From positions 1 to 12,145 of the forward strand of contig JAAYZJ010000122.1 in assembly GCA_012514915.1 (NCBI GenBank): DNA of 12,145 nucleotides, written 5' to 3'. Below the pieces are notes generated by a model. It was not told the DNA's origin, did no database searches, and worked only from the letters and a program-made list of their open reading frames with translations. The stretch comes from Lentisphaerota bacterium (lineage in GTDB: Bacteria; Verrucomicrobiota; Kiritimatiellia; RFP12; JAAYLN01). Below, piece after piece: positions 1-4,847 of this stretch. How positions within the stretch are numbered: position 1 is the first letter of the stretch; each line of letters begins with the position of its first letter. The position numbers were made by a program, and so were the translations under genes.

Positions 1-873
1 CTTGCCGACATTCCAGTTGCCGATCGGTTGGTCAAAGGCGGTCGCGCCGTAGAACGTGTGGGACATCGTCGTGACGTTGCTCACGTCCCAGTCGCCGATC
101 GGCTGGCTGAAGGCGGCGGCGCCGTAGAACGTGTGGGACATCGTCGTGACGTTGCTCACGGCCCAGTCGCCGATCGGCTGGTTGAAGGCGGCGGCGTTGT
201 AGAACAGGCTTGCCATCGTCGTGACCTTGCCGACATCCCAGTCGCCGATGGGTTGGTTGAAGGCGGCGGCGCCATAGAACGTCGCCGCGAGCGTGGTGAC
301 GTTGCTCACGGTCCACGTGCCGATGGGCTGGTTGAAGGCGGCGGCGTTGTAAAACAGGTCCGCCATCGTCGTGACCTTGCCGACGTTCCAGCCGCTGATG
401 TTCTGGTCGAAGGCCGTCGCCCCCCGGAACATCTGGGCCAGGGTCGTCACGTTGCTGCTGGCCGCGTCGAACCAGTCGGCCTGCGAGAACCGCGTGATGT
501 TCGCCGCGCTGTGGAACATCTGATAGGCGGAGGTGATCCCCGTCACGCCATCGCTGAGGCGCGAGACGATATCCCGGAGCAACAGGGGCGTCGTGCCGGT
601 CGCGCCGCCGAAGGCGATGCGCGTGGCGCTGCCGCTGACCCGGTTGGTGTAGCGGCCCGCCGCGGCGAACAGGTGCGTCCGGTTGGCCGTTCCGGCGAGG
701 CCGCTTTCGGTGGCGCCATCCCCCCAGACGATCGTCACATCGGCGGCGTTGTCGATCCGGAACGTGAAGGCCTCGTCGGCCTTCGTCGTCTCGACGACGA
801 AGTCAAACGTCGTCGCCGCCGCCGTCAGCCCCAGCGACGCCAGAATCCCCGCCCAGCATGCCATTCGCTTCAT
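1..873 (-). CDS. BspA-family (DUF285) repeat surface protein, C-terminus off the left edge
   Basis: The frame is open from the ATG at 873-871 to the window edge, giving 291 codons with no stop seen. A GGAGAG ribosome site lies just upstream. The N-terminus (MKRMACWAGILASLGLTAAA) looks like a Sec signal peptide. Residues about 22-95 resemble a PKD-like module: a VWGDG motif, then a TH and a GRYTNRVSG strand. From residue 139 come 25-residue repeats of the type FNQPIGDWDVSNVTTM, the BspA/DUF285 leucine-rich-repeat signature. Six complete units are visible (459-385, 384-310, 309-235, 234-160, 159-85, 84-10) and a seventh begins at 9. Members of this family are exported and usually thought to act in cell-surface adhesion or interaction; the ligand here is unknown. 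The protein must be longer than shown. It diverges from the gene at 1157. Confidence 0.88.
   Translation of the reverse strand, partial: MKRMACWAGILASLGLTAAATTFDFVVETTKADEAFTFRIDNAADVTIVWGDGATESGLAGTANRTHLFAAAGRYTNRVSGSATRIAFGGATGTTPLLLRDIVSRLSDGVTGITSAYQMFHSAANITRFSQADWFDAASSNVTTLAQMFRGATAFDQNISGWNVGKVTTMADLFYNAAAFNQPIGTWTVSNVTTLAATFYGAAAFNQPIGDWDVGKVTTMASLFYNAAAFNQPIGDWAVSNVTTMSHTFYGAAAFSQPIGDWDVSNVTTMSHTFYGATAFDQPIGNWNVGK
10..459 (-). repeat. 75-bp tandem coding repeats (six full units) in the BspA-like gene
   Basis: The 75-bp period is exact, encoding 25 residues per unit. Two unit types largely alternate: VGKVTT followed by FYNAAAF, and VSNVTT followed by FYGAAAF. The units at 85-159 and 10-84 are both of the VSN type and break the alternation. 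They share a 42-nt identical run (44-85 and 119-160), which suggests a recent duplication or gene conversion. Confidence 0.9.
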
Positions 874-991
874 GGTTCTCTCCCCGATGGCCGACGGTCA
901 TGGCGCGCGCCGGGCAGTCCGCCAACGACGGCAAAACGCCCCGCGCCAGGCCGCTGCCCTTGCGTGCTCGTGCATCCATGCATGTGCTTAC

Positions 992-1020
992 ATGATGCCA
1001 GACGGGAATGGCACCATCAA
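992..1020 (-). promoter_or_regulatory. Candidate sigma-70-like promoter for the BspA-like gene
   Basis: On the minus strand, TTGATG (1020-1015) and CATCAT (997-992) are separated by 17 bp. Each box matches the consensus at 4 of 6 positions. The predicted leader of about 110 nt is GC-rich and contains a 10-bp palindrome, GGCGCGCGCC, at 902-911. The sequence match is only moderate. Confidence 0.3.
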
Positions 1021-1051
1021 TCACGCGGATTGTCCATCACGCGGATTGTCC
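1020..1051 (+). repeat. Perfect tandem repeat of a 16-bp unit in the divergent intergenic region
   Basis: ATCACGCGGATTGTCC occurs twice head to tail (1020-1035 and 1036-1051) with no mismatch and no spacer. It ends 16 bp before a candidate -35 box for the plus-strand gene and starts at the edge of the candidate -35 box for the minus-strand gene. Such placement fits a regulator binding site between divergent promoters, but a chance small duplication is also possible. Confidence 0.85.
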
Positions 1052-1067
1052 GGATCCAATTGGGCGA

Positions 1068-1096
1068 TTGCCTTTTCATCGGCATCATGGCAAAAT
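1068..1096 (+). promoter_or_regulatory. Candidate sigma-70-like promoter for the gene at 1157
   Basis: TTGCCT (1068-1073) and CAAAAT (1091-1096) are separated by 17 bp, each matching the consensus at 4 of 6 positions. Transcription would start near 1103, leaving a leader of about 54 nt. The leader contains the hairpin at 1108-1123. The 16-bp tandem repeat lies directly upstream. Confidence 0.4.
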
Positions 1097-1107
1097 TCAC
1101 GGCGAGG

Positions 1108-1123
1108 CACCCCTCATGGGGTG
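1108..1123 (+). promoter_or_regulatory. Leader hairpin upstream of the exported-protein gene
   Basis: CACCCC-TCAT-GGGGTG forms a perfect 6-bp stem with a 4-nt loop. No T-run follows, so it is unlikely to be an intrinsic terminator. It may affect mRNA stability or translation. It ends 33 nt before the start codon at 1157. Confidence 0.4.
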
Positions 1124-1156
1124 TTGTGCGTTCGGCAAACAAGCGCGAGGTGTAGC

Positions 1157-1525
1157 ATGCAGACGGGAAGAACCAGGACAATCGGTAGGGGCATGATGGT
1201 TCTGCTGGCGGTCGCGTTCGGCGCGCTGCCGGTCTGGGCGGGGCCCAAGTGGAAGAACCTTGGCGATTTCACGGCCGACGGGCAGGCGAAGGAGATCGCG
1301 GTCGGCCGCGAGATTTCCGAGATCGCCATCGACGTCAAAGAAGGCAGCGTGATCATCAACACCCTGTGGGTGCGTGAAGGCGCGGCCAAGACCGAGTATA
1401 CCGTCGGCAAGCGGATGAACAAGGGCGATGCAACGCATTTCATCAAGCTGGGCGGCAAGCGGATGGTCACCGGTTTCCGGATCAGCGACGGCGCCCGGGG
1501 ACGCTACCGGGTGTCGGTCAAGTAG
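1157..1525 (+). CDS. Small exported protein, possibly DUF2541-like
   Basis: This encodes 122 residues. The ATG at 1157 is preferred because GAGG (1147-1150) lies 6 nt upstream and a signal peptide follows directly. That peptide has basic residues (RTRTIGRG), then MMVLLAVAFGALPVWA, with cleavage expected near WA-GP. An open frame extends upstream to 683 but runs antisense to the BspA-like gene. The mature part of about 90 residues is predicted beta-rich: WKNLGDFTADGQ, EIAVG, SEIAIDVKEGSV, then a THFIKLGGKRMVTGFRI stretch. This order resembles the small periplasmic beta-sandwich proteins of the DUF2541 type (E. coli YaaI), judged from memory only. It has no cysteines or catalytic motif. The LpxC-family gene follows after 34 bp, so the two may be co-transcribed. 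Function unknown. Confidence 0.8.
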   Translation: MQTGRTRTIGRGMMVLLAVAFGALPVWAGPKWKNLGDFTADGQAKEIAVGREISEIAIDVKEGSVIINTLWVREGAAKTEYTVGKRMNKGDATHFIKLGGKRMVTGFRISDGARGRYRVSVK

Positions 1526-1559
1526 GCGCGGCGGGCACAAGAGAAGGGCAGGCGACGGG

Positions 1560-2591
1560 GTGCAGCTTACCTATCCGATCGGACGCCTACTGGCGGGAGA
1601 CGCCGAGGGGGCGCGGCGAAGCCTCGAGCGCCTGGAGGCGCAGCCCATCGACGACATCCGCATCACCGACAGCGAGGAAGCCGGCTTCTCCGACCGGCGC
1701 ACGACCATTGTCGCCCCCGCTTCGGTGACCGGGCCGGGGACGTTTTCGAGGCGGGCCCAGCGGACGCTGACGTTCAAGCCGAGCCCGCGGCCCGGCTGGT
1801 GGATCAAGCGCCGCGATCTTCCCGAGCAACTGCCGATTCTCGTGTCGGCGCGCAATGTCTGGACCGCCCAGCGCAACATCGTGCTGCGCAGCGGCTCGCC
1901 GCACAACTACCTGCGCATGGTCGAGCACATCGTCGCCCTGCGCATGGGGTGCGGCGTCGACGATCTGCTCATCGAGACCGATTCGGGCGACCCGCCCCTT
2001 TTCGACCGCAGCAGCCTCGACCTCGTCGAGGCCTTGACCGAGTCGGGCGTCAAGGAACTGGACGCGCCGGCATGCTATGTGACGGTTAAGGAGCCGGTCA
2101 CGATCGCCGGCGACCGGGGCGATTTCATCACGCTGCTGCCCGCCGAACCCTTTCAGCGCAAACTGCGGGTCGACTGCGCGGTCGACTTCGCCTCGGCCAT
2201 TGGCCGGCAGCGCATTGTCTTCGACGTCAACCGCGAGACGTTCCGCCAGGGCGCCGGCGCCCGCACGAATGCGACGCGGCGCCAACTGATCCTGACCCGC
2301 ACCGTCGGCCTGCTGTTTGCCGAGACACGCAACATCGGCTACACCAACAAGAACATCCTGATCCATGGCCGCAAGCGCTATGTCAACACGCCGCTGCTGA
2401 TGCACAACGGGCGGTCGCTCGAGGCGGTCTGGCACCGCGCCACCCTGGACTTGCTGGCCGCGCTGGCGCTGATCGACCTGGGGCGGTTCGTCGGGACGGC
2501 GGTTTCCTACCGCGCGGGCCATCTCCTCGACACGCGCCTGATGACGCTGCTGTACCTCCATGATCTGCTGGAGGTCGTCGGCCCGCAGTGA
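1560..2591 (+). CDS. Divergent LpxC-family protein (UDP-3-O-acyl-GlcNAc deacetylase homologue, possibly inactive)
   Basis: The 343-residue product starts at GTG 1560, with AGG at 1550-1552 at good spacing. An in-frame ATG at 1428 would overlap the upstream gene. From residue about 47 to the end it aligns by eye with LpxC, the zinc deacetylase of lipid A synthesis. GPGTFSRRAQRTLTFKP matches GVGLHTGKKVTLTLRP of E. coli LpxC. MVEH at 120-123 holds the E78/H79 equivalents. ART is at 234-236 and VSYRAGHLLD at 315-324 holds the H265 equivalent. Against the E. coli sequence, RHKMLDAIGD becomes HRATLDLLAA at 292-301. The zinc ligand H238 is thus replaced by R293 (a histidine sits one residue earlier), K239 by A294 and D246 by A301, while D242 is kept as D297. 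An N-terminal extension of about 45 residues precedes the LpxC region. It could be an altered deacetylase or a pseudoenzyme; a canonical lpxC may exist elsewhere. Confidence 0.78.
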   Translation: MQLTYPIGRLLAGDAEGARRSLERLEAQPIDDIRITDSEEAGFSDRRTTIVAPASVTGPGTFSRRAQRTLTFKPSPRPGWWIKRRDLPEQLPILVSARNVWTAQRNIVLRSGSPHNYLRMVEHIVALRMGCGVDDLLIETDSGDPPLFDRSSLDLVEALTESGVKELDAPACYVTVKEPVTIAGDRGDFITLLPAEPFQRKLRVDCAVDFASAIGRQRIVFDVNRETFRQGAGARTNATRRQLILTRTVGLLFAETRNIGYTNKNILIHGRKRYVNTPLLMHNGRSLEAVWHRATLDLLAALALIDLGRFVGTAVSYRAGHLLDTRLMTLLYLHDLLEVVGPQ

Positions 2592-2605
2592 GCCTGGCGT
2601 CAGGC
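2592..2605 (+). other. Short hairpin directly after the LpxC-like stop codon
   Basis: GCCTG-GCGT-CAGGC forms a 5-bp stem immediately after the TGA. No T-run follows (the next bases are CCTGGTCCC), so it is not a standard intrinsic terminator. It could mark the 3' end or be chance. Confidence 0.25.
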
Positions 2606-2716
2606 CCTGGTCCCGGGGGCTGAGGCCGGAACACGTGGCGAAAGCCCCTGCCGCACTTCCGACTGAAGGCGGGACTCCGACGCGTGGATATTGGGCGTAC
2701 CTGTTGGGGCGGAGTA

Positions 2717-2884
2717 CCGGCTTTAGGGACTGATGATTTATTGCGAATCCGTGCTGTTGTTTGTATCAGGAACTCAGGAAATCAGGAATATTGTTGTGAC
2801 AACGGCGTATTCTTGCACCTTTTCTGAGTTCTTGAGTTCCTAAATAATCCGCGCTGGGAATAAATCACCAGTCCCTTTAGCCGG
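2717..2884. mobile_element. MITE-like or REP-like element with 26-bp terminal inverted repeats
   Basis: The left arm (2717-2742) and the reverse complement of the right arm (2859-2884) match at 23 of 26 positions; both ends are CCGG. A second, inner inverted pair (2768-2787 against 2822-2841) matches at 17 of 20 and is built from AGGAACTCA-type motifs. The whole 168 bp is therefore an imperfect long palindrome. It is noticeably richer in A and T than its flanks and contains no coding frame of its own. That is the form of a non-autonomous miniature inverted-repeat element. I could not identify a clear target-site duplication. An alternative is a large stem-loop RNA or a bidirectional terminator between the two transcription units. 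Confidence 0.6.
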
Positions 2885-3061
2885 AAGCCTGCGAGGGCCT
2901 TCAGGCCCGGATAGCCATCCAACCACGCATGCCTGCACGCCATCCGCCCCATACAAGATTGCCGTTTGCCCGCCGAGTTATGCTCTTCCTTCACCCCCCC
3001 TGTCGCTAACCGTCGCTCACCGATTACCCGGTTGCTGTCGATTGCAGTGGATGAACGCGGC

Positions 3062-3089
3062 CTGATTTGCTAGACTTACAGCTTAAAAT
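3062..3089 (+). promoter_or_regulatory. Weak candidate promoter upstream of accDA
   Basis: TAAAAT (3084-3089) is a good -10 box. The best-placed -35 candidate, CTGATT (3062-3067, 16-bp spacer), is poor. Just upstream of it, TGCTAGACT (3068-3076) matches an extended -10 pattern and is an alternative. Either would give a short leader ending in the AGGAGA ribosome site at 3115-3120. Confidence 0.3.
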
Positions 3090-3128
3090 CGTGCCGGAAT
3101 CCCTTCGCGCACGCAGGAGAATTCAAGC

Positions 3129-4799
3129 ATGGCTTGGTTAACCGAGCAAATCAAGGACGTGAAGATCCGACAGGAGCGGGAGCTGTGGGCCGTGTGCGCC
3201 GCATGCAAACGCCATGTCGACCGTTCCGTCTGGCAGGCAGACTTGAAGGTTTGTCCCGGGTGCAATGCCCATGAGCGGCTGAGTTGCCGCGAGCGTATCG
3301 ACCTGCTGGCGGACGCCGGCTCGTTCGAGGAACTGAATGCGTCGGTTGGTGTGCGGGATCCGCTGGCGTTTGCGGACGACAGTGGCTCGTATGCCGACAA
3401 GGCGAAGGCTACGGCGGCCAAGACCGGTTTGGGCGAAGCCGTGGTGACAGGACTGGCCCGCATGGACGGACGTCCCGTCGTGCTGGGTATCATGGACTTC
3501 CGCTTCATGGGCGGCAGTCTGGGCAGCGGCACGGGCGAGCGGATCCTGCTGGCCGCCGAAGCCGCCCTTGAGCGGCGGCTCCCCTTGATCCTGGTCTCGG
3601 CTTCGGGCGGCGCCCGCATGCATGAAGGGATCGTCTCGCTCATGCAGATGGCGCGCACCTGCGCGGCCATCGCCCGCCTGCAGGAGGCGGGACTGCCCTA
3701 CCTGTCGGTGCTGACGGATCCGACCACCGGGGGCGTCTCGGCAAGCTACGCGATGGTCGGCGACCTGAACATCGCCGAGCCGAAGAGCCTGATCGGCTTT
3801 GCCGGCCGCCGCGTCATCGAGCAGACGATCAAGCAGAAGCTCCCCGATGACTTCCAGACCGCCGAGTACCTGCTTGAGCACGGCTTCCTCGACGGCATCG
3901 TGCCGCGCCGCGCACTGAAGGCGTGGCTCGTCAACGCCCTGTCGTACTACCGTCCGGTCCAGCCGCAGCTCAAGGTCGCTCCGGCGGCGCCGGCCGCAGG
4001 CGGCGCGGTGGCGGGGCCCCCGTGGGAGACGGTGCAGCTCGCCCGCCAGGCGGGACGCCCGACGATCCGCGACACGATCGCCAACTGCTGCGATGACTTC
4101 GTCGAGCTGCATGGCGACCGCCTCTTCGGCGACGATCACGGGCTGATCGGGGGCTTCGCCACGATCGGCGGCCTGCGGGTGATGCTGATCGGGCACCAGA
4201 AGGGTAAGACCGTCGAGGAGAACATCGCCGTCAACTTCGGCATGGCCAACCCGGAGGGCTACCGCAAGGCGCTGCGGCTGATGCGCCTGGCCGAGCGCTA
4301 CGGTCTGCCGGTCGTCAGTCTGGTCGACACGCCGGGCGCCTACCCGGGACTCGATGCCGAGGCGCGGGGACAGGCGGAAGCCATCGCGCGCAACCTCACC
4401 GTCATGGCAACGCTGCGCACCCCCTTCGTCGTGATCGTCACGGGTGAGGGCGGCAGCGGCGGCGCGCTCGGCATCGCCGTGGGCGACCGCGTGCTGATGC
4501 TGCAGAACGCCGTCTACTCGGTCATCTCGCCCGAGGGGTGCGCGTCGATTCTCTGGCGCGATGGCAAGAAGGCGCCCGAGGCGGCGGCGGCCCTGAAGAT
4601 CACGGCCGGGGAGCTCCTCAAGCTGGGCATCATCGACGGGATCGTTCCCGAGCCGGCCGGCGGCGCGCATCTGGATCCGAAGGCGGCGACTGCCGCCATC
4701 AAGTTGGCGATCCTGGGTGCCCTGACGCCCCTGCTGGAGATCCCCGTCGAGACGCTGGTCGAGCAGCGCTACGCCAAGTTCTCGGGCATGGGGCGCTGA
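3129..4799 (+). CDS. accDA: Fused acetyl-CoA carboxylase carboxyltransferase, AccD-AccA (beta-alpha)
   Basis: A single 556-residue chain carries both halves of the carboxyltransferase that moves CO2 from carboxybiotin to acetyl-CoA, making malonyl-CoA for fatty acid synthesis. Residues 1-277 are AccD-like. They include a zinc finger with C23-x2-C26 and C42-x2-C45 (same spacing as E. coli AccD) and the SASGGARMHEG loop at 157-167. An Ala/Pro-rich linker spans about 278-298. Residues 299-556 are AccA-like, with GHQKGKTVEEN, VDTPGAYPG, GEGGSGGALG at 439-448 and an SVISPEGCASILW motif. The N-terminal helical segment of about 70 residues of free AccA is absent. The order D then A matches eukaryotic and acyl-CoA carboxylase carboxyltransferases. 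AGGAGA lies 8 nt before the ATG. The biotin-carrier gene follows after 48 bp. No biotin carboxylase (AccC) is present in the window. Confidence 0.95.
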   Translation: MAWLTEQIKDVKIRQERELWAVCAACKRHVDRSVWQADLKVCPGCNAHERLSCRERIDLLADAGSFEELNASVGVRDPLAFADDSGSYADKAKATAAKTGLGEAVVTGLARMDGRPVVLGIMDFRFMGGSLGSGTGERILLAAEAALERRLPLILVSASGGARMHEGIVSLMQMARTCAAIARLQEAGLPYLSVLTDPTTGGVSASYAMVGDLNIAEPKSLIGFAGRRVIEQTIKQKLPDDFQTAEYLLEHGFLDGIVPRRALKAWLVNALSYYRPVQPQLKVAPAAPAAGGAVAGPPWETVQLARQAGRPTIRDTIANCCDDFVELHGDRLFGDDHGLIGGFATIGGLRVMLIGHQKGKTVEENIAVNFGMANPEGYRKALRLMRLAERYGLPVVSLVDTPGAYPGLDAEARGQAEAIARNLTVMATLRTPFVVIVTGEGGSGGALGIAVGDRVLMLQNAVYSVISPEGCASILWRDGKKAPEAAAALKITAGELLKLGIIDGIVPEPAGGAHLDPKAATAAIKLAILGALTPLLEIPVETLVEQRYAKFSGMGR

Positions 4800-4806
4800 G
4801 CGCCCC
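4790..4806 (+). promoter_or_regulatory. Perfect hairpin centred on the accDA stop codon
   Basis: GGGGCGC (4790-4796) pairs with GCGCCCC (4800-4806), and the three loop bases are the TGA stop itself. There is no T-run, so intrinsic termination is unlikely. It could lower read-through or adjust expression of the downstream gene, or stabilise the upstream message. Confidence 0.45.
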
Positions 4807-4847
4807 TGGCCGAACCGATTCGTCACTCCTTTCGAGATTTGAACACT

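Larger units (their letters stand above)
2592..3128. other. 537-bp region without a convincing gene
   Basis: Only short, uncharacteristic open frames occur here, on both strands. The region holds a hairpin at 2592-2605, the inverted-repeat element at 2717-2884, a GGGCCT-TC-AGGCCC palindrome at 2895-2908 and a C7 run near 2994-3000. The accDA leader lies at its end. The inverted-repeat element is clearly more AT-rich than the surrounding sequence. I see no tRNA, riboswitch or transposase. Confidence 0.7.

Noticed and set aside
10..459. CRISPR array
   Set aside because: The period is uniform at 75 bp with no spacers, and the units are coding repeats in an open frame.
28..1155. Long plus-strand open frame across the BspA repeats
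   Set aside because: It is antisense to the repeat protein. Its own repeats arise from the 75-bp period, and the minus-strand frame gives a clear signal peptide, PKD-like module and BspA repeats.
683..1156. Upstream extension of the small exported protein
   Set aside because: It overlaps the divergent gene antisense and would bury the signal peptide. The ATG at 1157 has GAGG at proper spacing.
2782..2994. 70-residue minus-strand frame in the intergenic region
   Set aside because: It starts with GTG, crosses the border of the inverted-repeat element, has no recognisable motif and is likely spurious. Kept only as a hint about the repeat's extent.
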